A stretch of 64,000 nucleotides of DNA from Paraburkholderia haematera (lineage in GTDB: Bacteria > Pseudomonadota > Gammaproteobacteria > Burkholderiales > Burkholderiaceae), in contig NZ_CAJNBK010000001.1 of assembly GCF_905220975.1 (NCBI RefSeq), positions 682,001-746,000 of the forward strand. The letters run 5' to 3'. A program made the position numbers and the translations under genes. The first letter of the stretch is position 1. Every line of letters begins with the position of its first letter. This document shows positions 20,251 to 28,757 of this stretch, piece after piece. Below the pieces are notes generated by a model. It saw only the letters and a program-made list of their open reading frames with translations. It did no database searches and was not told the origin of the DNA.

Positions 20251-20806
20251 ATGACGATCAAGGAGCATGCACACCGCCTCGCGGGTGCCCGCGCAGCCCG
20301 CGAGACCGCATCGGCATCAGCAGCGAAAGTCCGGGCCCAAGCTGACTCAATCGAGGCACAACTGGCGGACGCGCAGGCGAGGCACGCTGCCGCCCTGGCC
20401 GACCTGCGCGCTGGCGGGCTTGACGAGAAGCGTAGCGGGTGCCCGCATGACCGTAGCGGACGCCGACGCTGCAGACCTTCGCACGTTGATCGCAGTGGTT
20501 CAGCCGAGACTCAAGGAAGCAGACCAGGTCCGTGATCGTGCCGCCCAGGCCGTACGGGGTGCGGAGCAGGAAGACGCCGTGCATGCGCTCGACAAACGCA
20601 TTGTGGAAATCGAGGAAAAGTTATGCGCGGCGGTCGCCGAGCGCTTCCGGCTTGGCTGCGAGCATGACAGTAGCGTGTACGCCTGCGTGCTACCTCGGCA
20701 CTGCCGCCCGACCGAATCGCTGCATCGCGCCGTTGTCGAGGGAGCGGTGCCGGCCTTGAACGGGACCAGCGTACCGGCCGTCTCGCAGGCGGTCGTCGCC
20801 AAATGA
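20251..20806 (+). pseudogene. Frameshifted coiled-coil gene, phage/island type
   Basis: ATG at 20251 opens a helical Ala/Arg/Glu-rich protein (HRLAGARAARETASA; DADSIEAQLADAQ-like heptads). Around 20430 the good reading moves by one base: the first frame gives LRAGGLDEK, and the second continues VAGARMTVADADAADLRTL to the stop at 20806. Together they would make about 185 residues of coiled coil. A single indel therefore broke the gene, unless it is a programmed shift. I recall similar proteins from prophage-like regions of Burkholderia, but function is unknown. Confidence 0.5.
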
Positions 20807-20834
20807 AGCGCGCGTCTCAAGAAAAACTGAAAGG

Positions 20835-21284
20835 TCACCACGGTGACCGCTTGTCGCTCTTTCCGAAATGCAGCACACGTTGCTGGGCTTCACCGACTGC
20901 ATAAACGGGGGCACGCTGCAACTGCTGTTCGTGCAAATCGAGAATCCCGGTAATCGGCAAACAGTCGGCTGCTTCGATGAGCCAGATGTTTTTGCTCGCG
21001 CTTCTGGCTGCCGCATCCAGAATGCGTTCTGCATCAAGATAAAGTTCACGCTCCGCCGCACCGAATCCAGCCTCCTGAAGATACCAGGCAAGATAAAGCG
21101 TCTCTACCAGTTCTGCCAGGAGATCGCCGTTGCCCTTGCCAGCCCGAAATGCTGCCAGAGCGAGGTGCCAGTGCAGAGACTGTTCGCGCACAAAAGTAGC
21201 CGTGTGCGGTAATAGCATGGTCTTGCCAAGCGGCTTCCTGACCGACTGACTCCCTGCGGGCCGCCTCTTGCGATTTTGTGACAT
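20835..21284 (-). CDS. Conserved hypothetical protein (Burkholderiaceae, sometimes labelled Fis-family)
   Basis: A 149-residue protein. Basic N-terminus (SQNRKRRPAGSQSVRKPLGK), then a helical core with HLALAAFRAGKGNGDLLAEL, LVETLYLAWYLQEAG, a run annotated elsewhere as a small helical domain, and LHEQQLQRAPVYAVGEAQQR. Similar small proteins are common in Burkholderia accessory regions; the Fis label given to some is not backed by a clear HTH here. It converges with the broken coiled-coil gene. Function unknown. Confidence 0.6.
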   Translation of the reverse strand: MSQNRKRRPAGSQSVRKPLGKTMLLPHTATFVREQSLHWHLALAAFRAGKGNGDLLAELVETLYLAWYLQEAGFGAAERELYLDAERILDAAARSASKNIWLIEAADCLPITGILDLHEQQLQRAPVYAVGEAQQRVLHFGKSDKRSPW

Positions 21285-21521
21285 GGATTGTGCTTTCTGG
21301 TTGGTACCGTTCTAAAACCGAAATCGTAATCTGTGGGGAAAGCCGGACAACTATTAGAAATCTCGTTTGACAATATTTACCAATATGCCAAGCGCATATC
21401 TGGACAGTGCAAATGAATGCCGCTTTACATTTGTTGATATTGCCTAGCTGGCCGATTGATCTCAACTTTTGTAGAATCGCGCAGCGCGCGTTGGCTCAAT
21501 CGGTTAACAAGAAGAGGCGGT
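21285..21521. promoter_or_regulatory. Promoter region in front of vgrG
   Basis: AT-rich compared with core DNA. It contains TTGACA at 21367-21372 and a TAGAAT box at 21472-21477, but these are not correctly spaced as one promoter, and no good partner for either was found. No gene seen. Confidence 0.3.
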
Positions 21522-24083
21522 ATGGGAGCGCAGGACATAATCGGGACAATAACTGGCGGACTCGTCCAGAGTGACCGCCTGCTGAAACTGGATAGTTCGC
21601 TGGGTAATAATATTCTGCTTCCGCAGCGGGTTGTCGGTTATTCACGGATTGGCCGCCATTACGATTTCACCGCAGACGTCGTTTCCACATCTGCGACGAT
21701 CGAACTCAAAACCCTGATTGCCCAGCCCATAACGCTCTGGATCCAGCAGACTGACAGGTCCTACCTGCCTCACCACGGCTACGTTCACACGGCGCGGCGT
21801 CTAGGATCAGATACCGGCCTCACGAGTTATCAGATCGGCTTTGCATCGTGGATGCACTTTCTTCGCTTTCGCAAGGATGCGCGAATCTGGCAGGACAGAC
21901 CGGCTGACGAAATCCTGATCGACGTCTTCAACATGCACCCGCAGGCCCAGGGGGCATTTCGCTTTGCGTTGAGCAAGCCGCTGCCGTCGCGCTCATTCTG
22001 CATGCAATACGAAGACGACTGGAATTTCGTCCACCGGATAATGGAAAGCGAAGGGCTTTTCGGTTACTTCGAGCAAGCCAGCGATGGCAAGTCGCATACG
22101 CTTGTCGTCACAGACAGCATCGATACATTCCAGCCGCTTTCGCCCCAGACCGTCGAGTTCTATCGCGCTGGCACGAATAGCGAAACTGATGCTCTTGTGC
22201 AGTGGTCGGGCACAAGAACACTTCAAAGCACAACACTCACAACCCGTACCTTCGATTACAAGGCGCCGGCTTCGTCCGCCAATCCGAAAGGCACAAACAT
22301 CCCGACGCTTCCCACGCAGGGAAACCTGCCCCAGCAAGCCGAGGTATATGAATACACGGGTGCTTACACCTACGGTAGCCAGGACCGGGGTGATGCCCTC
22401 TCAAAAATCCGGATGGAAGAATGGGAATCGCGGGCGAAGCGCTTCTACGGTTCCGGCGGCGTGCGGCGGATGGATGCCGGTCGCTGGTTTGAACTGGATG
22501 ACCACCCTGACCACGCCACGGATAGCAAGCAGAACCGGCAGTTCGCCACTATTGAGGCGGCATGGTTCATTGAAAACAACCTGCCGGTGTCCAGTCAGGC
22601 CGCCGATTTCCCGCACAGCCTGAAAAACGAGCTGGCTACGATCCGGGCAAATCAAGCAGCACCGGCCAATCAACTGTCGGTCACGCACGCCGACGGCAGT
22701 GAAGGCTTCTTCCTCGTCGAAATTGAGGTGCAACGCAAGATCGTGCCGTATCGTAGTCCGCTTGCCCATCACAAGCCATCAATGCATCTGCAGTCGGCAA
22801 TTGTCGTCGGTCCGGCTAACGAAGAGATCTATACCGACCAACTCAATCGCATCAAGGTCCGCTTTCATTGGGACCGACTCAATGACGGCGACGAAAAAGC
22901 ATCATGCTGGGTGCGGGTTGCCATGTCCGATACCGGTGGCGGATATGGCGGTGTGCATGTCCCAAGAGTCGGCGAAGAGGTCCTCATTAACTGGGTTGAC
23001 GGCGATTGCGACAGGCCGCTCGTAACGGGCCGCGTCTATAACGGCGCGACACAACCGCACTGGCATTCCAACGGGCTGCTCTCTGGCTACAAGTCCAAGG
23101 AATATCAGGGCAGCGGTTACAACCAGATGGTGATGGATGACTCGACGGGTCAGAATCGCGTTCATCTATATTCCACGAGCAGCAATTCGCAATTGCATCT
23201 GGGTTACCTGATTGACCAGAGCGGCAACACGCGGGGATCATACCTGGGCAGCGGTTTCGATCTGAAGTCTGACGCCTACGGTGCGGTGCGTGCGGGTCAG
23301 GGCCTGTACGTTTCCACGCATGCGAAATCAGCAACGAGCCAGCAACTCGACGTGCGCGAAGCGAACTCGCAACTGGTGAATTCAGAAAGCGTGCTTGAAG
23401 CGCTGTCCGATGCGAGTACCACGCACCAGGCTGAAAACCTTAAAGATGGCTACGATTCGTTGAAGTCATTCACGGACGCGACACAGAACAGCGTGTCGGG
23501 CTCATCGTCAGGTGGAAACACGGCGGGCGGTGGAACCGGCAATGCGAATTCGTTCAAGGAACCGGTCATACTGTTTGGTAGCCCATCCGGCATCGCACTG
23601 TCCACACAGAAATCTGTTCATATCGCAAGCGATGCACAGACCAATCTCGTAAGTGGACAGAGCACGCACATCGCAACTGGCAAGTCGCTGATAGCGAGCG
23701 TTGCTGAAAAGCTTAGCCTGTTTGTTCAGAATGCCGGGATGAAGCTCTTCGCGGCCAAGGGCAAGGTCGAGATACAGGCGCACTCGGACAACATCGAACT
23801 GACTGCACAGAAGACGCTGAAGTTGCTTTCTGCAACCGAGACGATTGAGGCGGCAGCGAAGCAGGAAATCCTGCTGACATCTGGCGGCGCCTATATCCGT
23901 ATCAAGGATGGCAACATCGAGGTTCACGCGCCGGGGAAGATCGATATCAAGGGCGCTCAGCATTCGTTTGCTGGCCCCACAAACTTGCCCTATCCGTTGC
24001 CTGGATTGCCGCAGTCCATTTGCGTCGAGTGCCTGTTAAAACGCGCTGCGGCCCGCTCTGCGCTTATCACGAAGGGGGTATGA
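21522..24083 (+). CDS. vgrG: Type VI secretion VgrG spike protein with DUF2345 domain
   Basis: An 853-residue spike that trimerises at the tip of the Hcp tube and carries effectors. N-terminal gp27-like domains (RLLKLDSSLGNNILLPQRVV to about residue 380), the gp5 OB fold (QLNRIKVRFHWDRLNDGDEK, GGGYGGVHVPRVGEEVLINW), the DUF2345 beta-helix (about residues 690-825) and a short tail ending in QSICVECLLKRAAARSAL. The tail's CxxC element is repeated in the next gene. The start at 21522 follows AAGAAGAGGCGGT. It heads a cargo operon (59-codon gene, DUF4123, DUF3304 lipoprotein, Tle1, PAAR); the structural tss genes are not in the window, so it depends on an apparatus encoded elsewhere. Confidence 0.95.
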   Translation: MGAQDIIGTITGGLVQSDRLLKLDSSLGNNILLPQRVVGYSRIGRHYDFTADVVSTSATIELKTLIAQPITLWIQQTDRSYLPHHGYVHTARRLGSDTGLTSYQIGFASWMHFLRFRKDARIWQDRPADEILIDVFNMHPQAQGAFRFALSKPLPSRSFCMQYEDDWNFVHRIMESEGLFGYFEQASDGKSHTLVVTDSIDTFQPLSPQTVEFYRAGTNSETDALVQWSGTRTLQSTTLTTRTFDYKAPASSANPKGTNIPTLPTQGNLPQQAEVYEYTGAYTYGSQDRGDALSKIRMEEWESRAKRFYGSGGVRRMDAGRWFELDDHPDHATDSKQNRQFATIEAAWFIENNLPVSSQAADFPHSLKNELATIRANQAAPANQLSVTHADGSEGFFLVEIEVQRKIVPYRSPLAHHKPSMHLQSAIVVGPANEEIYTDQLNRIKVRFHWDRLNDGDEKASCWVRVAMSDTGGGYGGVHVPRVGEEVLINWVDGDCDRPLVTGRVYNGATQPHWHSNGLLSGYKSKEYQGSGYNQMVMDDSTGQNRVHLYSTSSNSQLHLGYLIDQSGNTRGSYLGSGFDLKSDAYGAVRAGQGLYVSTHAKSATSQQLDVREANSQLVNSESVLEALSDASTTHQAENLKDGYDSLKSFTDATQNSVSGSSSGGNTAGGGTGNANSFKEPVILFGSPSGIALSTQKSVHIASDAQTNLVSGQSTHIATGKSLIASVAEKLSLFVQNAGMKLFAAKGKVEIQAHSDNIELTAQKTLKLLSATETIEAAAKQEILLTSGGAYIRIKDGNIEVHAPGKIDIKGAQHSFAGPTNLPYPLPGLPQSICVECLLKRAAARSALITKGV

Positions 24084-24084
24084 C

Positions 24085-24264
24085 GTGCCTTTTGTAGCAA
24101 CTGTGCCCGACGCAGGATTCGCGTCAGGCACGCGTGTTCACACCGTTGTGAACCAGGCACAGGAGAAAACGCGTGCGCAAAAGGCACCGCAATCGGCCTG
24201 CGCGGAATGCCTGCGACAGCGAGCAGCCACACGGGCGGCTTTCGTGAACAACAAAGGATCATGA
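24085..24264 (+). CDS. Unannotated 59-residue protein sharing the VgrG C-terminal CxxC tail
   Basis: GTG at 24085, preceded by the strong ribosome site GAAGGGGG ending 6 nt upstream, to TGA at 24262. The product ends QSACAECLRQRAATRAAFVN, aligning with the end of the preceding VgrG (QSICVECLLKRAAARSAL) at the two cysteines, Leu and the RAA-R pattern. The N-terminal half (FVATVPDAGFASGTRVHTVV) is unlike VgrG. It fits exactly between vgrG (1-nt gap) and the DUF4123 gene (4-nt gap), so it is very likely translated. It may be an adaptor or a duplicated tail used for binding the same partner; that is inference. Confidence 0.6.
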   Translation: MPFVATVPDAGFASGTRVHTVVNQAQEKTRAQKAPQSACAECLRQRAATRAAFVNNKGS

Positions 24265-24268
24265 AGAG

Positions 24269-25171
24269 ATGACCGCAGTAACCGTATTCGCGGCGGCACA
24301 GACGCAACACGCACACGCGTATGTGCTGGCCGATCCGGCTCAGGACAAATCCCTGCCGGACGCACTGCTCTTCGAATCAGCAAACGCCGTGTGTCTGCTG
24401 GACGGTGGGGCCGATGTAAGGGCAGTCGCGCCGCATCTGATCCAAATCGACCCGGCGAATTATCTTCACGCGGGTGCGTGGCTGGATCAGCACGCCGCTA
24501 ACGTACCGTGTGCAACGCTGCTCATATCCACGATGCCGCTAGAGACGATTGCTGCGCATTTGAGCGCGTTCGTCGATGTCGTGCTGCCGGATCGGACGGT
24601 CATGGCACTTGCGTTCTGGGACCCGGGCATTCTCGCCGTATTGAGCGGAGCCCGGGGAGACGGCACGCAGCATGTTCGGGGACCAGTGTTGACGGCCGAC
24701 CAGAAGCGGGCGTTCCTCGCTCCCGTTCTCGAATGGTGGTACTGGGATCGAGTCGGGCGTCTGCAGTCCATAGACTGGGATGCAAATTCAATTGGAGATG
24801 CCTCGGCGTTAATGCAGCCGCCGATGCAATTCGATCAGAATCAGGTTGACGAACTGGTTGAAGCCAGTGTGCCGGATAGCATCCTGTATTACATCCGGCT
24901 CAACATGCCGGGCCTGTTGCTTCGCATACCAGATTCGGCGCAGTACGCATTCGTACGCTCGCAGATTCTGAAAGCGCGGCAATATGGGCTGGAAGGTACC
25001 GGCGATCTCGTCAATTATTGCTGTATCGCGCTTGCCTACGGAGACTCGTTCAACACCCTGCCGGAAGTCGCCGTTTTGCTCGAACAGGTCAAGACAAAGG
25101 TCTTGACCTTTGATGATCTCATGAAGAACTTTCCGCGGGATATCCCGACGGTTGAGGTGGCGCATTCGTGA
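24269..25171 (+). CDS. DUF4123 type VI effector adaptor/chaperone
   Basis: A 300-residue cytoplasmic protein of the DUF4123 (TEC/Tap-1) family, which binds a specific effector and loads it on its VgrG. The N-terminal domain (AYVLADPAQDKSLPDALLFE to about residue 140, with AFWDPGILAVLSGARG as the conserved turn) and a helical C-terminal region are present. Position between vgrG and the Tle1-type effector is the usual one, so its client is probably the protein encoded at 25698. Confidence 0.9.
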   Translation: MTAVTVFAAAQTQHAHAYVLADPAQDKSLPDALLFESANAVCLLDGGADVRAVAPHLIQIDPANYLHAGAWLDQHAANVPCATLLISTMPLETIAAHLSAFVDVVLPDRTVMALAFWDPGILAVLSGARGDGTQHVRGPVLTADQKRAFLAPVLEWWYWDRVGRLQSIDWDANSIGDASALMQPPMQFDQNQVDELVEASVPDSILYYIRLNMPGLLLRIPDSAQYAFVRSQILKARQYGLEGTGDLVNYCCIALAYGDSFNTLPEVAVLLEQVKTKVLTFDDLMKNFPRDIPTVEVAHS

Positions 25172-25248
25172 TCTCACCTGCCAAGTCGAACGAATGAGGT
25201 TGACTCGTCGAATTGTTGAAATCGACCGAAACACCAGAGACAACAAGA

Positions 25249-25698
25249 ATGAAGTTCAAAACTGAAGTTACAGTCAACACTCTAGTCCGCCGCCTGTTCG
25301 TCGGTCTGCTGTACGTATTGCCACTCACCGCCTGCTCGGAGAGGCCCATGAATCTCGATGTCGCGGTTTACAACTACTGGCCCCGTGCGATTTACGATGT
25401 TGCCGTCAACGGTCAATACGCAGGTGGTGCGTTCATGGCGTATGAACCAGGCAACGCTGGAGGAAAAATCGTCTGCTGTGTGAAGGTCAAGCCGGGCCCG
25501 ATATCAATCGAATATTCACTGGGAGGCCCGGAAGGCGCTCCAAGATTGGGCGAAAGAATTCACGCAACTGCCGTTTTGCAGGAATTGCCGGGCGACTCCA
25601 AAGTCCTCACCGTTCATGTGTACCCGAACGCAACAGCCATTGCTGAGGCATCCAAAGAATATGTCGACGAACGGCCGGAACCGGAGGGAAAAAAGTAA
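25249..25698 (+). CDS. DUF3304 lipoprotein, likely immunity to the Tle1-type effector
   Basis: About 149 residues. The N-terminal hydrophobic segment ends with a lipobox (VLPLTAC), so the mature protein is an acylated periplasmic lipoprotein. The mature part contains VYNYWPRAIYDVAVNGQYAG and KIVCCVKVKPGP, the DUF3304 pattern with a CC pair. The stop shares one base with the start of the effector gene. Periplasmic lipoproteins beside Tle1 phospholipases act as immunity proteins (Tli1 principle); that assignment is by context. The start is set at the ATG at 25249; a TTG at 25213 would add 12 residues. Confidence 0.8.
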   Translation: MKFKTEVTVNTLVRRLFVGLLYVLPLTACSERPMNLDVAVYNYWPRAIYDVAVNGQYAGGAFMAYEPGNAGGKIVCCVKVKPGPISIEYSLGGPEGAPRLGERIHATAVLQELPGDSKVLTVHVYPNATAIAEASKEYVDERPEPEGKK

Positions 25699-27194
25699 TG
25701 AGTTCGCTTCCCCAACCTCCTTCGTTGATGCAAATCATAGCGGCCGCGACGCGTGACGTTCCAAAAGCTCCGCCAACGGCGAAACAAGATTGCTCCGATG
25801 TGGTTCACCTCGCGTTCTTCTTTGACGGTACTGGAAATAACCGTGACGCTGACGCGGCAGGACAACGATGGAGCAATATCGCAAGATTGTTCGACGCGTC
25901 GATAAATGCCCCGGGTAAAGGAATTTATAGCTTCTACGTCAGCGGCGTCGGCACACCATTCAACGGCGAAGCGTCTTGGGTCGACAAATCTGAGGTTTGG
26001 CTTGAGGACACCGTCTTAGGCGGCGCGTTTGGCGCAGGCGGCGATCGCCGACTGATTGATGGCGAAGACCGCATGAATCAGGCGTTACGCCAGGCTTTGG
26101 TTAACAACGCCAAGAAAATGGGGGGAGAAGTCAAGCAGTATGCCGAGAAGAACAGAAATGCAAGCCTGAATGACCTGAACAAGGCGCTTGGGGCACATCG
26201 CCTTATCAAAGTCATCAATATATCGGTGATCGGCTTCTCTCGCGGAGCGGCTCTCTCACGTGCGTTCGTGAACTTGTTGGTTGGACAGTGCAAGAAACAG
26301 GGAGACGGTTCGCTGACATTGAATGGCTTCCCAGTACGCTTCACGTTCCTGGGTGTATTCGACACGGTTGCTTCGTTTGGTCTGCCAGCGCACAACCTCA
26401 CGCTTCCCTTGGAGCAACGTGACCTGCGTATCCCCGCCTGTGTGGAGCGATGTGTTCATTTCGTCGCTGCCAATGAACTCCGCTACTCGTTTCCGGTGGA
26501 CTTGATTCGTGAAGCCGGGCGATACAAGGCAGGTTGGACTGAAAAGGTCTATCCCGGTGTGCATTCCGATATTGGCGGTGGGTACGGGCCGAATGAGCAG
26601 AATCTAGATGGAAATTATGCCCGGATTCCTATGATCGATATGCACCTGGAAGCCCTAAAGAGCGGTGTTCGCTTGCTGTCGCTAGCGGAAATCAAGAGTA
26701 CCCTCGCTCCCATCGCTGACCGCTTTACCGTTAAGCCAGAAACACAGAAGAACTATCAAGATTACATGAGCGCAGCCAGTCCGCCGGGAACATCCGTGGA
26801 GGCCGACATGAAGTGCCATATGAAGGCGTACTACGAAAGCAACGGAACGCTATCACGTAGAAAGCAGCCGGTCGTCGGTCAAAAATCGTTCAACGATAGT
26901 TCCATCAAGCATGCGATGTGGGGGACGATTGATGTCGAGGCACCGGCTTATGCTGAGGCATTGAAGACCCATCGCGATATCGTCGTGACCAATCGCGGGA
27001 CCTCGGAGGAACGGGTCTTTTTTTACGCGTTCAAGCCCGAACAATGGCGGCTCGATGCCTGGATGGCGTATGCGCCCGATAGTGTTGTCAACTTCTTCGC
27101 TCATTATATTCATAATTCGAAAGTCGATTTCGTAGCTAACGCTGAGCCTTTCAGCTACTTTCGAGCACGCGGGGTATTCGAGCAAGAATCGTGA
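25698..27194 (+). CDS. Type VI lipase effector, DUF2235 (Tle1 family)
   Basis: A 498-residue alpha/beta-hydrolase. VHLAFFFDGTGNNRD opens the DUF2235 domain; the nucleophile elbow is VIGFSRGAALSRAF (GxSxG with Ser near residue 180); candidate acid and base are in FLGVFDTVASFG and YPGVHSDIGGGYG. Tle1 enzymes are phospholipases A2 delivered to the periplasm of rival bacteria, where they degrade phospholipids. No signal peptide, as expected for a T6SS cargo. Its A of ATG is the last base of the lipoprotein stop codon. Neighbouring adaptor, immunity and PAAR genes complete the cassette. Confidence 0.92.
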   Translation: MSSLPQPPSLMQIIAAATRDVPKAPPTAKQDCSDVVHLAFFFDGTGNNRDADAAGQRWSNIARLFDASINAPGKGIYSFYVSGVGTPFNGEASWVDKSEVWLEDTVLGGAFGAGGDRRLIDGEDRMNQALRQALVNNAKKMGGEVKQYAEKNRNASLNDLNKALGAHRLIKVINISVIGFSRGAALSRAFVNLLVGQCKKQGDGSLTLNGFPVRFTFLGVFDTVASFGLPAHNLTLPLEQRDLRIPACVERCVHFVAANELRYSFPVDLIREAGRYKAGWTEKVYPGVHSDIGGGYGPNEQNLDGNYARIPMIDMHLEALKSGVRLLSLAEIKSTLAPIADRFTVKPETQKNYQDYMSAASPPGTSVEADMKCHMKAYYESNGTLSRRKQPVVGQKSFNDSSIKHAMWGTIDVEAPAYAEALKTHRDIVVTNRGTSEERVFFYAFKPEQWRLDAWMAYAPDSVVNFFAHYIHNSKVDFVANAEPFSYFRARGVFEQES

Positions 27195-27240
27195 GCAGGT
27201 CGGTACAAGTCGCCTCTTATGAAAATGATAAGGGGAAGCC

Positions 27241-27528
27241 TTGAAACGATATCTGATCGTGAGTGGCGACAAAACGACAGCTAGTGGCACAGTCGAGGCT
27301 ATGCCAACCACAATTCAACTGGGCGGGCGGGACGTTGCACACGAAGGTGACAGTGTGACGTGTCCGGCCTGCAACACGACGGGTAAAATCCAATGCGATG
27401 GCCCCCGCCAGATGATGACCGCACCTGATGGACGGCATGCCGCGCTCAGTAATGATCTGTGTATCTGCGGGTGCCATCCGCCGCCCAGGTTGGTTGCGTC
27501 ACAAAACATGACGTCTACTGAAGCATAG
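27241..27528 (+). CDS. PAAR-domain protein, TTG start
   Basis: A 95-residue PAAR tip protein that sharpens the VgrG spike. Family features: YLIVSGDKTTASGTVEAM, GRDVAHEGDSVTCPACN, and LSNDLCICGCHPPPRLVASQ; the Cys/His set (CPAC, CICGCH) binds metal at the tip. The start TTG at 27241 is preceded by AAGGGGAAG at proper spacing; no better ATG gives the conserved N-terminus. It ends the T6SS cargo operon. Confidence 0.9.
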   Translation: MKRYLIVSGDKTTASGTVEAMPTTIQLGGRDVAHEGDSVTCPACNTTGKIQCDGPRQMMTAPDGRHAALSNDLCICGCHPPPRLVASQNMTSTEA

Positions 27529-28049
27529 TGCTGAGGAATCCACATTGATGGACAAATTCCAACGTGTCCGACATGAACAAGCAGTGACCAACTTGTCGAT
27601 CTGCCAAGGACAGCCGAACTCGCTGCCGCCTATAGCCGCGTCCACGGTGTCCGACAAGTCCGGGGAAGTTCGATATCCTGCCGTGATCGTGTGATCATCC
27701 GTGCATTGGGCTGATGAGGCCAACCGGCGCGAACCGGCCAGAAGTGGTCGTTCGAAATGCCGGCATTAATCGTCGACACGGGCCATCCATAGCCGGAATA
27801 AAAGTTCGATCCAGCAATGTCTGATCAATTCTTATACGGTCCGTATCGACGATACATGTGAATTTGGCATAGTCTCTGGCGTACGTCCCGACTGCGTAAG
27901 CGCCAACAACATAAGTTGAGTTCGCCGGTGCAGAGGACGGCTTCGACGCAACTGATGGATCTTCACAACGTAGCTCCTCCCCGTTCCGGTATTCGAAGCC
28001 GGCAAATTGGCACCTTTTTGAGCGGGCCAACTATCTGCGAGGTCTTAAA
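27529..28049. other. Gene-poor stretch after PAAR with short open frames
   Basis: 521 bases without a recognisable gene. A 48-codon frame (27548-27694, plus strand, GAGGAATCC upstream) could be a small gene or a truncated 5' end. On the minus strand a 111-codon frame (27695-28030) reads STYVVGAYAVGTYARDYAKF, reminiscent of nucleotidyltransferase-fold proteins but without the catalytic GS...D-D pattern. Both are uncertain and may be debris. Confidence 0.25.
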
Positions 28050-28442
28050 GTGCAAGACAACGAGAAGAACACCGGCAAGGCAGTGCCGACAGAATTGCAG
28101 GTCGAGCAACCCGAGTTCATGGACTCGCCCTCCCCATACCGCAATCCACTCACAACGACATTGCTATTTCTTTCAGGGATCGGACTTTGGGGTTCCGCAG
28201 CCATTGGGGCGGGCGCGCTACTCTTCGGCGGCAAGGGCGATGCCGCGATCACCCAACTTTTCGATCTATTCCTGATCGCAGGGCCGGCGGCCGCAGGAGG
28301 CGTGGTGCTTCTGGTGCTCTACGTCATCATCCAGCAGCCATGGCGCCCCGGTCGAGGTTCTCTCGCGTTTGTCCTGCAGATTCCTTTTGCACTGTTTGTA
28401 TTGCTCATCGTGGTTGCTTTCGAACTCGACGCCCACCGGTAG
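28050..28442 (+). CDS. Small membrane protein, unknown, next to T6SS cargo genes
   Basis: A 130-residue protein starting with GTG at 28050, GAGG 8 nt upstream. A hydrophilic N-terminus (about 35 residues) is followed by three hydrophobic helices (LLFLSGIGLWGSAAIGAGAL; FLIAGPAAAGGVVLLVLYVI; FVLQIPFALFVLLIVVAFEL). I do not recognise the family. Its place beside a VgrG cassette makes a second immunity protein possible, though no extra effector is seen. Confidence 0.55.
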   Translation: MQDNEKNTGKAVPTELQVEQPEFMDSPSPYRNPLTTTLLFLSGIGLWGSAAIGAGALLFGGKGDAAITQLFDLFLIAGPAAAGGVVLLVLYVIIQQPWRPGRGSLAFVLQIPFALFVLLIVVAFELDAHR

Positions 28443-28757
28443 CGCTACCTCCTTCACTACCCGTGCCGGGTTCCGCCGCAAGCCGTCGTTGACCCGATGG
28501 GGGAGTGATCTATGCCGGATTCGCGTCGTCTACGGGAATTCGGTTTTCAACCACGGTTTGTGGTGTTCGAGTCGACCTCGTATTTCAGGGTCCAGCCATG
28601 AACGGTCATTCGACACTGATGGCTAGATCGTTGACCTCCTTCCGGTTAAAGCGGTTTTGGCAAACTCACTTTAACCCCGCCGCCCAGCAGGGTGGCGGCA
28701 GCAGGCCGGCTAGATGATTTTCACGCGTAACGCCTGGCTCCAGGAGATTGATTCATC
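28443..28757. other. Intergenic stretch, no clear gene
   Basis: 315 bases. A 70-codon frame starting with GTG at 28505 lies here but has a ribosome site too close to the start and no recognisable domain. Nothing else seen. Confidence 0.25.
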
